DNA of 64,000 nucleotides from SABY01 sp964523795 (lineage in GTDB: Bacteria > Bacteroidota > Bacteroidia > Bacteroidales > 4484-276): assembly GCA_964523795.1 (NCBI GenBank), contig CAZGAO010000010.1, positions 1-64,000 on the forward strand, in the 5' to 3' direction. The position numbers and the translations under genes are program-made. The notes beneath the pieces were generated by a model. The model worked only from the letters and a program-made list of their open reading frames with translations. It made no database searches and was not told where the DNA came from. Below, piece by piece: positions 34,322-42,780 of the stretch (the first letter of the stretch is position 1; each line of letters begins with the position of its first letter).

Positions 34322-34738
34322 ATGAATAAAATTGCTGATATAACATTGCACGATGGAATGGCTTTCGATGTAGAGGTTGATGGACATAAATTTATGATTG
34401 ACGCGGTGCCTGAAGTAGGAGGTAAAGATCGCGGGCCTCGTCCCAAACCTTTAACTCTGGCTTCGCTGGGTGGCTGTACCGGGATGGATGTGATTTCGAT
34501 CCTGCGCAAAATGCGTGTGGAGCCTGATTACTTCAATATTTCGGTATCCGCCGATTCAACCGATGAACACCCAAAGTATTACAACAAAATTAATATTATC
34601 TATTCTTTTAAGGGCAAAGACCTGCCGATGGATAAACTGGAAAAAGCGGTTACCTTATCCCAGGACCGATATTGCGGGGTTACGGCCATGCTTGCCAAGG
34701 TTGCTGAGATAACCCACGAGATCAGGATTTTGGATTAG
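34322..34738 (+). CDS. OsmC/YhfA-family protein
   Basis: 138 residues. OsmC-fold proteins act as thiol peroxidases that reduce organic hydroperoxides. The two conserved cysteines are present: C52 in SLGGCTGMDV and C118 in DRYCGVTAM. A glycine/proline loop (EVGGKDRGPRPKPLTL) precedes the first. The sequence is nearest the YhfA-like branch, whose substrate is not known. No signal peptide. It is flanked by convergent genes and a terminator at 34838, so it is monocistronic. Confidence 0.92.
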   Translation: MNKIADITLHDGMAFDVEVDGHKFMIDAVPEVGGKDRGPRPKPLTLASLGGCTGMDVISILRKMRVEPDYFNISVSADSTDEHPKYYNKINIIYSFKGKDLPMDKLEKAVTLSQDRYCGVTAMLAKVAEITHEIRILD

Positions 34739-34837
34739 AAATTAAATGGTTTTTGTTGTAATTAAGGCGACGGGTAACAGTTCGTCAATTTTAAACAAGG
34801 CAGACTTTAAGCCGAAAGCATTTTAAGTTGAACACAG

Positions 34838-34869
34838 AAAAAACGGTTCTTTTAAGGCCGTTTTTTTTT
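34838..34869. terminator. Bidirectional terminator
   Basis: AAAAACGG pairs with CCGTTTTT around a nine-base spacer between the convergent OsmC and NUDIX genes. Confidence 0.65.
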
Positions 34870-34887
34870 ATCCTCCCGAATTCCGAA

Positions 34888-35517
34888 TTACCTCCTGATA
34901 ACTTCCAGCAATTCGTTGAGCATCATCGAGGTTGCGCCCCATATCAATCGCTCGTCGCAAAAATAGCAAGGTACCTCTACACGATAATCCCTGCCGCTTA
35001 CCTCGCGAAATTGGAAATTTAATTCGTTAAGTAAAGTTTGAATATTGATTCCAAACACTTCATGCACCTCGGTGGGGTCGGGCACAAAGTGCGGCTCTTC
35101 ATCAATATACCCTACAAAGGGATCAACAATAAAATTGCTGGGCGGAATGTAAAGGGGAGATAGTTGTCCGATGATTTTAATTTTTTCGGGAGGGATGCCA
35201 ATCTCCTCATGCGTTTCGCGCAGGGCTGTCTCTGCAGCATTGGTGTCGGAATTTTCGCGCTGGCCTCCCGGAAACGCGATTTGTCCGCTGTGTACGCCAT
35301 TGTATTTTGGACGTTGGATAAACGTTAACTTGGTTTGGGCGTTTTCGGGATAAAAAAGCCCAAGCACACTACTGGCTTTGGCAAGGCTCAAATTAGGATT
35401 GGCCGGATATTTTTTGCGGCTTGCAGGTTCCAGTGCAGCGTGAGCTTGCACACCAGGCAGGGGGTTTTTTAGCTTGGCCGAAAGGCTGTTGATGAAATCT
35501 TTGAAATCAGTATTCAT
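34888..35517 (-). CDS. NUDIX hydrolase, CoA pyrophosphatase type
   Basis: 209 residues from the ATG at 35517; an in-frame TTG four codons upstream is less likely. The CoA-type UPF0035 signature GVHSGQIAFPGGQRE is followed by the NUDIX box GG(x)5..AALRETHEEIGI with catalytic glutamates in RETHEEIG. It should cleave CoA or acyl-CoA to 4'-phosphopantetheine and 3',5'-ADP. C-terminal segment CYFCDERLIWGATSMML matches the family. The box CAAAATTA at 35527-35534 reads TAATTTTG on the minus strand. Divergent from clpS. Confidence 0.92.
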   Translation of the reverse strand: MNTDFKDFINSLSAKLKNPLPGVQAHAALEPASRKKYPANPNLSLAKASSVLGLFYPENAQTKLTFIQRPKYNGVHSGQIAFPGGQRENSDTNAAETALRETHEEIGIPPEKIKIIGQLSPLYIPPSNFIVDPFVGYIDEEPHFVPDPTEVHEVFGINIQTLLNELNFQFREVSGRDYRVEVPCYFCDERLIWGATSMMLNELLEVIRR

Positions 35518-35526
35518 TTTCGGCTG

Positions 35527-35534
35527 CAAAATTA
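35527..35534 (-). promoter_or_regulatory. Candidate -7 box of the NUDIX gene
   Basis: TAATTTTG on the minus strand, 10 bases before the start codon; it implies a short leader. Confidence 0.4.
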
Positions 35535-35564
35535 GAAAAACTTAGCTAATAAAATTTTAAAGTC

Positions 35565-35572
35565 TATCTTTG
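35565..35572 (+). promoter_or_regulatory. Candidate -7 box of the clpS operon
   Basis: TATCTTTG fits TAnnTTTG, 55 bases before the clpS ATG, and is divergent to the NUDIX box 31 bases away. Confidence 0.45.
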
Positions 35573-35626
35573 CCCACAACAAAAATATTCCTACTATTGT
35601 CGGGTATAATTAGCACTTTAATACAA

Positions 35627-35899
35627 ATGATAAAAGAAGACATTAAATCGATTGATAAAATCAAGGGTCAGCTTGTTAGCGAGCGCAATTTGGTATTGTT
35701 CAACGATGATTACAATACCTTCGACTTTGTAATTGATTCCTTAATAGAAGTGTGCGACCATGATCCCATTACTGCGGAGCAGTGTACTGTTATTGTTCAC
35801 CATAAGGGGAAATGCACTGTAAAAGCGGGGATGCTCGCTGAGCTTCTGCCAATGAGCAAAGAAATGACCAACCGTGGTCTTACTGTTACGATAAAATAA
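35627..35899 (+). CDS. clpS: ClpS, Clp protease adaptor
   Basis: 90 residues from the ATG at 35627; the longer frame upstream is not homologous. The core is NLVLFNDDYNTFDFVIDSL, with the N-end-rule pocket (NDDYNT), then CDHDPITAEQCTVIVHHKGK and a final GLTVTIK. ClpS binds destabilising N-terminal residues and delivers the substrate to ClpA or ClpC with ClpP. clpA and clpP are not in the window. It is followed by NfeD and FloA genes on the same strand. Confidence 0.9.
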   Translation: MIKEDIKSIDKIKGQLVSERNLVLFNDDYNTFDFVIDSLIEVCDHDPITAEQCTVIVHHKGKCTVKAGMLAELLPMSKEMTNRGLTVTIK

Positions 35900-35920
35900 T
35901 TTTTTAATAAACCATTTACG

Positions 35921-36388
35921 ATGTCCTTCACTGTTATTGCAGCTTTAATTATTATCGGACTGATATTTTTGATTCTCGAAATATTGGTTGTTCCCGGTAC
36001 TACCGTGGTGGGCATTGTGGGTTTTATTTTGATGGGTATTGGCATTTGGCAAACCTACATCGTTTATGGTGCGCCCATCGGGCATTATGTTTTGGGCGGT
36101 TCTCTGGTATTAACGGTGGGAGCTTTGGCTTTGTCCTTACGATCCAAAACCTGGAATCGGGCTATGCTGCATACCGAGCTTACCGGAAAGGCTAACGTAA
36201 TTGACGAAACACGCATTAAAGCCGGCGATACAGGTAAGGCCATCTCCAGGATTGTGCCTATGGGCAAGGCTTTCATCAACGATGATTATTATGAGGTAAA
36301 ATCCTCAGGCGAGTTTATCGACCAGGAAACCGAAATTATTGTAACTAAAATAGAATTCAATAAAATTTTTGTTAAACAAAAAATCTAA
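35921..36388 (+). CDS. NfeD-like membrane protein
   Basis: 155 residues. Three or four membrane helices in residues 1-75 (IAALIIIGLIFLILEILVVPG, then VVGIVGFILMGIGIW, and VLGGSLVLTVGALAL), followed by a C-terminal OB-fold domain (about 90-155: LTGKANVIDETRIKAGDTGKAI ... GEFIDQETEIIVTKIE). NfeD partners flotillins in membrane microdomains. Its stop lies 5 bases before the floA start, which is the classical arrangement. The N-terminal ClpP-like protease domain of long NfeD proteins is absent. Confidence 0.92.
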   Translation: MSFTVIAALIIIGLIFLILEILVVPGTTVVGIVGFILMGIGIWQTYIVYGAPIGHYVLGGSLVLTVGALALSLRSKTWNRAMLHTELTGKANVIDETRIKAGDTGKAISRIVPMGKAFINDDYYEVKSSGEFIDQETEIIVTKIEFNKIFVKQKI

Positions 36389-36393
36389 GTCTA

Positions 36394-37401
36394 ATGGAAA
36401 ACAGTGTTTTTGTAGTTATTGCCATAGGTATAGCATCACTTTTTGGCTTGTGGATAATCTTTTATTTTATCCCTGTCGGCTTGTGGTTTTCAGCTCTGGT
36501 ATCAGGAGTTCGGATTTCGCTGATTCAGTTGGTGCTCATGCGCTGGCGCAAAATCAAGCCGCCGGTTATTGTCAACAGTTTAATCGCTGCCACCAAGGCA
36601 GGCTTGCACCTCAATCGCAACGATCTTGAGGCGCACTATCTGGCCGGAGGCCATGTGCAAGCCGTAGTTAATGCGCTTATCTCTGCCGATAAAGCCAATA
36701 TAGAACTCGATTTTAAATCGGCAACAGCTATCGACCTGGCTGGTCGTAATGTGCTGGAAGCGGTGCAGATGTCGGTTAACCCGCGAGTGATCAATACCCC
36801 GCCGGTAGCTGCTGTAGCCAAAGATGGTATTCAGCTTATTGCCAAAGCGCGGGTTACCGTTAGAGCCAACATCAAGCAGCTTGTGGGTGGTGCCGGCGAA
36901 GAAACTATTCTGGCCAGGGTAGGCGAGGGGGTTGTTTCCTCGATCGGATCGGCCGATTCACACAAAAGGGTACTCGAGAATCCGGATTCTATTTCGCGCA
37001 CGGTGCTCGAAAAAGGCCTCGACTCAGGTACCGCTTTCGAGATATTATCCATCGATATTGCCGATATCGACGTGGGTAAAAATATTGGTGCCGTTTTGCA
37101 GATGGATCAGGCCAATGCCGATAAAAACATCGCCCAGGCCAAAGCCGAAGAAAGACGCGCGATGGCTATTGCCGCCGAACAGGAAAACAAGGCCAAGGCG
37201 CAACAGGCGCGTGCCAACGTTATCCAGGCCGAAGCTGAAATACCAAAAGCCATTGCCGAAGCCTTCCGCAACGGACAACTCGGCATTATGGATTATTATA
37301 AATTTGAAAATATCAAGGCCGATACCAAAATGAGAGAGTCTATTTCGGCACCTCCGGAATCGCCGCGTCATAAAGGCGATCAATTGGGAAATTCAAAATA
37401 G
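36394..37401 (+). CDS. floA: Flotillin-like protein FloA
   Basis: 335 residues, typical of FloA/YqfA. An N-terminal hydrophobic hairpin (about 5-45) anchors it to the inner face of the membrane. A PHB/SPFH-like domain follows (about 50-240, LVLMRWRKIKPPVIV ... LQLIAKARVTVRANIKQLVGG), and then an alanine/glutamate-rich flotillin coiled coil (about 240-300, AKAEERRAMAIAAEQENKA). It organises lipid microdomains with its NfeD partner. A terminator follows at 37418. Confidence 0.95.
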   Translation: MENSVFVVIAIGIASLFGLWIIFYFIPVGLWFSALVSGVRISLIQLVLMRWRKIKPPVIVNSLIAATKAGLHLNRNDLEAHYLAGGHVQAVVNALISADKANIELDFKSATAIDLAGRNVLEAVQMSVNPRVINTPPVAAVAKDGIQLIAKARVTVRANIKQLVGGAGEETILARVGEGVVSSIGSADSHKRVLENPDSISRTVLEKGLDSGTAFEILSIDIADIDVGKNIGAVLQMDQANADKNIAQAKAEERRAMAIAAEQENKAKAQQARANVIQAEAEIPKAIAEAFRNGQLGIMDYYKFENIKADTKMRESISAPPESPRHKGDQLGNSK

Positions 37402-37417
37402 ATTCGTTTTAATAGTT

Positions 37418-37453
37418 AAAAAAAAACCCGGAGTATTCGCTCCGGGTTTTTTT
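37418..37453. terminator. floA terminator
   Basis: AAAACCCGGAG-tattcg-CTCCGGGTTTT plus T run, 20 bases after the floA stop. Confidence 0.85.
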
Positions 37454-37617
37454 ATGTACGAACGATTACGCACAGGGCGTGTACACAATCGAACATAGCA
37501 TGTCTTACATCTACTTACTTCGATTTTTAAAGCATTGATAAAAATAGCTTTATGTGCATTGGCATAATAACTGATTCACGGCAGAAAAGCATAAACGAAT
37601 TTTTTACAACGAAAAGC

Positions 37618-38334
37618 ATGAGTATAATCCGCCTTAAAGATATTAACAAAACCTACGTTACCGGAGCTAACCGTCTTCATGTTTTAAAAGGCATCGACCT
37701 CGATATCGAAGCGGGGGAAATGGTGTCGATTATGGGCTCATCAGGCTCAGGCAAGTCAACCCTGCTTAATGTTATCGGGCTTTTGGATAATCACGATAGT
37801 GGCAGTTATTTTTTGGACAACCACGAGATTAAAAATCTAAACGAAACCAAGGCAGCGCAATATCGCAACAGTTTGATCGGTTTTGTGTTTCAGTCGTTTA
37901 ATTTGATATCCTTCAAAAATGCACTCGAAAATGTGGCCATGCCTTTGTACTACCAGAAAGTGAGTCGCAAAAAGCGCAATGTGATAGCCATGGAATATCT
38001 AGATAGGATGGGCTTGCGCGAGTGGGCCGATCACAATCCCAACGCCTTGTCGGGCGGACAAAAGCAGCGCATTGCTATTGCACGTGCGCTGGTTGCCAAG
38101 CCCAAGGTGATCCTTGCCGATGAACCCACCGGTGCCCTCGATTCGCAAACCTCGCACGAGGTGATGGATATTTTCAAGGAGATCAATCAATCGGGAATTA
38201 CCATTCTTATCGTTACCCACGAAAATGATATCGCCCATCGCACCAGCCGCATTATCAGGCTTAACGATGGCATTATTGCTTCGAATGTGACGAATGGAAA
38301 ACTTCATGCCCAGCCTCAAATCCAAATTGCATAG
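37618..38334 (+). CDS. ABC transporter ATPase, MacB/LolD type
   Basis: 238 residues from the ATG at 37618; an in-frame start 66 bases upstream adds an unlikely leader. It has Walker A GSSGSGKST (about 40-48), Q-loop in FQSFNLI, signature LSGGQKQR, Walker B VILADEPTGAL and the switch histidine in VTHE. It is of the MacB/LolD/FtsE subfamily which powers mechanotransmission, not solute import. It is followed 3 bases later by a FtsX-like permease, then another permease and a periplasmic adaptor, so it is the motor of a tripartite efflux or export pump. Confidence 0.93.
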   Translation: MSIIRLKDINKTYVTGANRLHVLKGIDLDIEAGEMVSIMGSSGSGKSTLLNVIGLLDNHDSGSYFLDNHEIKNLNETKAAQYRNSLIGFVFQSFNLISFKNALENVAMPLYYQKVSRKKRNVIAMEYLDRMGLREWADHNPNALSGGQKQRIAIARALVAKPKVILADEPTGALDSQTSHEVMDIFKEINQSGITILIVTHENDIAHRTSRIIRLNDGIIASNVTNGKLHAQPQIQIA

Positions 38335-38337
38335 CCC

Positions 38338-39567
38338 ATGTTTGATCTGGATAAATGGCAGGAGATTTTTAGTACCATCAGCAAAAATAAGCTGCGTACT
38401 TTTTTAACGGGTTTCAGTGTAGCCTGGGGTATTTTTATGCTGATTGTGCTGCTGGGTTCGGGCTACGGCCTCGAGAATGGCGTAAAACGTGAGTTTGAAG
38501 GCGATGCAGTAAATTATATTTCCATCAATAGCGGCATCACCAGCCTGCCTTATCAGGGGATGAAAGCAGGAAGGTTTTTGCGTTTTGAAAACGATGATAA
38601 AACCCTGCTCGGAAATATTGATGATGTGGATAAAAGCTCTTCACGGAATTTCGTTTTCAACGGACAGAATCTTTCTTACAAAAATGAATACGGCTCCTTC
38701 GATATTTTCGCCATCACACCCGAATACTATTACGTTGAATCGCTCGAAATAAGCAATGGCAGATACGTAAACGACTACGATTTGCAGCATTTTCGCAAAG
38801 TGGTTGTATTGGGCAAGGTGGTCAAGGAAGCCCTCTTCAAGCAGATGGAACCTGTGGGTGAATTCATCAAAATAAATGGCGTTCCATTTATGGTGGTTGG
38901 ATGGTTTGACGATCCGGGCGGCGACCGCGATGTTTCGCGCGTTTATATTCCGCTAACCACCGCTCAGCGCGTTTTTAATATGGGCAATACCATTCGAAAT
39001 GTGTGCCTGATGCTTGATGATCCAAGTACCAGTGCTAGCTTGCAGGTATTGGATAAGGCCAGGGGCGCACTTTCGCAAAAATATAAATTCAACCCGGACG
39101 ACCCGCGAGCCTTGTTTGTTTTTAATTCGATCGAAAATTTCCAGCAATTTATTGATCTCTTTGCTGGTATCCGCGTGTTTATCTGGATTATTGGCATAGG
39201 CACCATTATCGCCGGCATTGTTGGCGTAAGCAATATTATGATGATTGTGGTAAAAGAGCGCACCAAAGAAATTGGTATTCGCAAGTCGATGGGAGCCACC
39301 CCCTGGTCGGTTGTGAGTTTGATTTTGCAGGAGTCGGTGTTGATCACCGCTGTTGCCGGATATATCGGCCTGGTGCTGGGTGTTGGCCTGCTGGAGTTGG
39401 TTGCGTCCTTCCTACCGGCTACCGATTATTTTGCCAATCCTGAGGTGGATTTCAAAATAGCCCTGGGTGCTACTGCAATTCTGATTATGGCCGGAGCCAT
39501 TGCAGGCTTTGTGCCTGCACGCCGGGCCGCAGCCATTAAACCCGTTGATGCACTTAGAGACGAATAA
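38338..39567 (+). CDS. MacB-like FtsX-family permease 1
   Basis: 409 residues. An N-terminal membrane helix after FSTISKNKLRTFLTGFSVAWG, a periplasmic MacB_PCD domain (about 50-260), then three C-terminal helices (VFIWIIGIGTIIAGIVGVSNIMM ... LVLGVGLLELVASF ... LIMAGAIAGFVPARRAA). The conserved coupling sequence KERTKEIGIRKSMGATPW is present. It starts 3 bases after the ATPase gene. A second permease of the same family follows, so the pair may form a heterodimer. Substrate unknown. Confidence 0.92.
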   Translation: MFDLDKWQEIFSTISKNKLRTFLTGFSVAWGIFMLIVLLGSGYGLENGVKREFEGDAVNYISINSGITSLPYQGMKAGRFLRFENDDKTLLGNIDDVDKSSSRNFVFNGQNLSYKNEYGSFDIFAITPEYYYVESLEISNGRYVNDYDLQHFRKVVVLGKVVKEALFKQMEPVGEFIKINGVPFMVVGWFDDPGGDRDVSRVYIPLTTAQRVFNMGNTIRNVCLMLDDPSTSASLQVLDKARGALSQKYKFNPDDPRALFVFNSIENFQQFIDLFAGIRVFIWIIGIGTIIAGIVGVSNIMMIVVKERTKEIGIRKSMGATPWSVVSLILQESVLITAVAGYIGLVLGVGLLELVASFLPATDYFANPEVDFKIALGATAILIMAGAIAGFVPARRAAAIKPVDALRDE

Positions 39568-39665
39568 TTGCAATAATGATAAGCAAAAACTCCATATCCC
39601 GAATGTTACCTTCCGATTGCGACATGGGTTGCCGGAATTATCGAAACAGTAAAAATTAATAAGCC

Positions 39666-40934
39666 ATGCGATTTTTTGATGCCGATAGTTGGAAAGAGAT
39701 TTTTAGCACCCTGCGAAAAAATAAGTTACGTACTTTTTTCACAGCCTTCGGTGTGTTTTGGGGAATATTTATGCTGATTGTAATGCTTGGCTCGGGTACG
39801 GGTTTGCGAAATGGCGTTAGCATGGGCATGGGCGATATGGCTACCAACAGCATGTTTGTGTGGACGCAGCGCACTACCCTGCCTTACAAAGGCCTGCCCC
39901 GGGGGCGTTTTTACAATTTTAAAAATAGCGACACCCAGGCCATGCTCGACAATATCCCCGAAATCGAATACATTGCCCCACGAATCCAGGGCTTTAACCG
40001 GGATGGAAATAATAATGTGGTGAGGGGCGAGCGTGCCGCCAATTTCAGAATTCAGGGCGATTATCCGGCCTACAACCTTATCGATCCCATGGAGATGATA
40101 AAGGGGCGTTTTATTAATAATCTCGATATTGATGGTTATCGCAAAAATGTGATCATCGCACAGCGCGTTTACGAGGAAATGTTCGACCCGGGCGAAGACC
40201 CCATTGGTAAATATCTGCGGATAAGCGGAGTTTGGTTTAAGATTGTAGGTTGGTGCAAGTCCAAGAAAAACGACCGCCAGGCCGAAAACGAAAATCAACA
40301 AATATTTATGCCTTTTACCACCTTGCAACGCACTTACAACCTGGGCGATATCGTAGGATGGTATTCGATAACAGCCAAAGAAAATACGCCTGTTTCGCTT
40401 TTGGAGACCAAGGTAAAAGCCCTGCTTAAAAAATGTCATCGCATTGCTCCTGAAGATGACCGCGCTATTGGCTCGGCAAATGTGGAAGAGGAATTCAAAA
40501 AAATGACCAATCTTTTTCGGGGTATTAATGTGCTGATATGGATTGTGGGATTAGGAACCCTGCTTGCCGGAGTGGTGGGCGTTAGCAATATTATGATGAT
40601 CATCGTAAAAGAACGGACACAGGAAATCGGGATACAGCGTGCCATCGGTGCAACGCCCCTGGCCATTATGACGCAAATTGTTACCGAATCCGTTTTTTTA
40701 ACTGCCCTGGCCGGATACATCGGACTTGTTTTTGGCGTGGTAATAATCGAATTGGTTAATTACTTTCTCGAGAGTTCGGGTGCTGCCACTGGAATGTTTA
40801 GCAAACCAACCGTAGATTTTGGAGTAGCTGTCAAAGCCCTGCTTATTCTTGTAATTAGTGGTGCCGTGGCCGGGATGATTCCTGCGCGGCGAGCCGTGAG
40901 TATAAAACCCATCGATGCCTTGCGCGATGAATAG
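39666..40934 (+). CDS. MacB-like FtsX-family permease 2
   Basis: 422 residues. It is a paralogue of permease 1, with N-terminal KEIFSTLRKNKLRTFFTAFGVFWG, a MacB periplasmic domain (about 55-285), and three C-terminal helices with KERTQEIGIQRAIGATPL and a closing PARRAVSIKPIDALRDE. It is 98 bases downstream of permease 1. The two share the C-terminal end closely, consistent with an ancient tandem duplication giving heterodimer partners. The adaptor gene follows 33 bases later. Substrate unknown. Confidence 0.92.
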   Translation: MRFFDADSWKEIFSTLRKNKLRTFFTAFGVFWGIFMLIVMLGSGTGLRNGVSMGMGDMATNSMFVWTQRTTLPYKGLPRGRFYNFKNSDTQAMLDNIPEIEYIAPRIQGFNRDGNNNVVRGERAANFRIQGDYPAYNLIDPMEMIKGRFINNLDIDGYRKNVIIAQRVYEEMFDPGEDPIGKYLRISGVWFKIVGWCKSKKNDRQAENENQQIFMPFTTLQRTYNLGDIVGWYSITAKENTPVSLLETKVKALLKKCHRIAPEDDRAIGSANVEEEFKKMTNLFRGINVLIWIVGLGTLLAGVVGVSNIMMIIVKERTQEIGIQRAIGATPLAIMTQIVTESVFLTALAGYIGLVFGVVIIELVNYFLESSGAATGMFSKPTVDFGVAVKALLILVISGAVAGMIPARRAVSIKPIDALRDE

Positions 40935-40967
40935 TTGTATTGAATTTTAAATATTAAAAAAGAAAAT

Positions 40968-42056
40968 ATGAAGACCTTTTTCAAAATTTTTGTTGGGATT
41001 ATTTTGTTGGCTGTATTTGCTTACACCTTGTATTATTTGTACGAAAAATCGCAATCCAAGCCCGTTGTTTACACCACGGTTTCCCCCTATACCGAGACCA
41101 TCATTAAAAAAACTGTGGCCACCGGCGCGATAGTGCCGCGCAAAGAAATTGCGATAAAACCTATGGTTTCTGGTATTATCGAAGCCTTGTATGTTGAAGC
41201 CGGTGATAAAGTTAAAAAGGGCGATTTGATCGCTAAGGTGCGGATTATCCCCAATATGCTCAATTTGAACAACGCTGAATCGAGACTGGAACAGGCCAAA
41301 ATTGCGCTAAGCAATGCCGAGGCCGATCACAAGCGACAGAAGGAATTGTACGATAACGATGTTATTGCAGCTTCCGAATACGAAGATGCCGACCTCGCTT
41401 TCAGACAGGCTAAACAGGAAGTACTGGCTGCCGAGAATAATTTGCAACTCATTCGCGTGGGGCAGACCAAAACCACTGGCGAAACCACCAATACGCTTAT
41501 CCGCGCTACCATCGAGGGTATGGTGCTGGATGTGCCTGTGGAAGAGGGCAACTCGGTAATCGAGGCCAATACTTTTAACGAGGGAACTACCATTGCCAAT
41601 GTGGCCGATATGGGCGAAATGGTTTTCGAAGGCAAGGTGGACGAAACCGAAGTAGGGAAAATTAGCGAGGGCATGGAGCTGATACTTACCATTGGAGCCA
41701 TCGAAAATGTGCGTTTTGCCGCAATACTCGAACATATCTCACCCAAGGGAATCGAAGAAAACGGAGCCATTCAGTTCGAGATCAAGGCAGATGTTAAACT
41801 GCAATCCGATCGTTTTGTACGCGCCGGCTACAGTGCCAATGCCGACATTGTGCTCGATCGTGCCGATTCGGTGCTGGCTATCCCTGAGAGTCTGCTCAAT
41901 TTTGAAGGTGATTCGGTGTTTGTTGAAATTGAAACCCAGGCGCAGGTCTTCGAGAAGCGTTATATAAAAACCGGCTTGTCCGATGGCATAAACATCCAGG
42001 TTACCGATGGCCTTGGGCTTGAGGATAGAATTAAGAGTGGCACTGCGCCCTTATAA
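40968..42056 (+). CDS. Periplasmic adaptor (MacA/HlyD membrane-fusion family)
   Basis: 362 residues. One N-terminal membrane anchor (about 6-24), then a lipoyl half (IKPMVSGIIEALYVEAGDKVKKGDLIAKV), a coiled-coil hairpin (about 100-155, RLEQAKIALSNAEADHKRQKELYD), the second lipoyl half (RATIEGMVLDVPVEEGNSV) and beta-barrel and membrane-proximal domains. Adaptors of this type link MacB-like permeases to an outer-membrane channel. No TolC-like gene is adjacent, so the channel is encoded elsewhere. The C-terminus is short, ending at DRIKSGTAPL. Confidence 0.92.
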   Translation: MKTFFKIFVGIILLAVFAYTLYYLYEKSQSKPVVYTTVSPYTETIIKKTVATGAIVPRKEIAIKPMVSGIIEALYVEAGDKVKKGDLIAKVRIIPNMLNLNNAESRLEQAKIALSNAEADHKRQKELYDNDVIAASEYEDADLAFRQAKQEVLAAENNLQLIRVGQTKTTGETTNTLIRATIEGMVLDVPVEEGNSVIEANTFNEGTTIANVADMGEMVFEGKVDETEVGKISEGMELILTIGAIENVRFAAILEHISPKGIEENGAIQFEIKADVKLQSDRFVRAGYSANADIVLDRADSVLAIPESLLNFEGDSVFVEIETQAQVFEKRYIKTGLSDGINIQVTDGLGLEDRIKSGTAPL

Positions 42057-42102
42057 TTTTGAAAGCCTTAGAGCCTATGGTGTTATGTCATATTTTGTGC
42101 AG

Positions 42103-42246
42103 TTATTTAATTATCAGCATATCTAATATCTTTTCCCTTAGTGGTTGTAGCTCAGTTTCAATTGTATCCCAAATAAATTCATAAATATTATCAATAGCCT
42201 CAATCATATGATTAAGCCTTTCTTTATCCCTTAGCTTTTCTCTCAT
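42103..42246 (-). pseudogene. HepT (HEPN) toxin with internal deletion
   Basis: A 47-codon frame. It begins MREKLRDKERLNHMIEAIDN, the HepT N-terminus, and continues IYEF, then goes directly to IWDTIETELQPLREKI, the usual HepT C-terminus. About 70 central codons that should carry the HEPN RNase site (R-x4-6-H) are missing, apparently by one in-frame deletion after residue 24. The ATG overlaps the last codons of the antitoxin gene. It can hardly be an active RNase. It might still be translated; I class it as a pseudogene. Confidence 0.75.
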
Positions 42247-42526
42247 AAATCAGGATTTTGTCATTTTCTGCACTGCTAACGGCAAATGGTTTAAGTTGAC
42301 CATTCTCAACTAAATCTACCTTTTTACCGGTTAAAGCCTGCAAATCATTAATAATATGAACATATTTAAACAAAGTGATTTTGGTTTCTGGACTAAAATT
42401 GACCAATATGTCTAAGTCACTTTTCTTATTCTCTTGCGAACGAGCATGAGAACCAAATACCCAAGCCTTTTCTACGGGTTGGCTTGCGAAATAATTTGAC
42501 AATCTACTTGCTATCATTCTGTTCAT
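42224..42526 (-). CDS. mntA: MntA-type nucleotidyltransferase antitoxin
   Basis: 100 residues from the ATG at 42526. Minimal nucleotidyltransferase fold with the GSX10DxD motif intact (FGSHARSQENKKSDLDILV). In MntA-HepT systems this enzyme adds AMP groups to the HepT toxin to silence it. The downstream partner is internally deleted, so this antitoxin is likely orphaned. TAAATTTG on the minus strand at 42546-42539 is a possible -7 box close to the start. Distinct from larger DNA polymerase beta-like domains by size. Confidence 0.85.
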   Translation of the reverse strand: MNRMIASRLSNYFASQPVEKAWVFGSHARSQENKKSDLDILVNFSPETKITLFKYVHIINDLQALTGKKVDLVENGQLKPFAVSSAENDKILIYERKAKG

Positions 42527-42538
42527 AGCCCTTTTTTG

Positions 42539-42546
42539 CAAATTTA
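42539..42546 (-). promoter_or_regulatory. Candidate -7 box of the mntA gene
   Basis: TAAATTTG on the minus strand fits TAnnTTTG, 13 bases before the ATG at 42526, implying a very short leader. Confidence 0.35.
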
Positions 42547-42716
42547 GTAAAATCAAAGCACGAAGGTGTGATCGCAGTCAAAAAATTGCTTATGGTTTGC
42601 GCTATGATCTTTTTCGTTTTCAATAATTTTCTTGTAGACTACTTTTGACTAAAGATTTATTGAAAATAGTGATTATTGTTGAACAGATAGTGCAGTTCTT
42701 CATTCGTCATTTTTTT

Positions 42717-42724
42717 TACCTTTG
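42717..42724 (+). promoter_or_regulatory. Candidate -7 box of the GlmU-like gene
   Basis: TACCTTTG fits TAnnTTTG, 57 bases before the chosen ATG at 42781. Confidence 0.4.
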
Positions 42725-42780
42725 TATTCTTGTTATTTAGCAAATCATTCAATAACCATCATAATAAGATTACAAAGACT

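Noticed and set aside
39726..40439. 237-codon minus-strand open frame
   Set aside because: Antisense to permease 2; no start context or family similarity.
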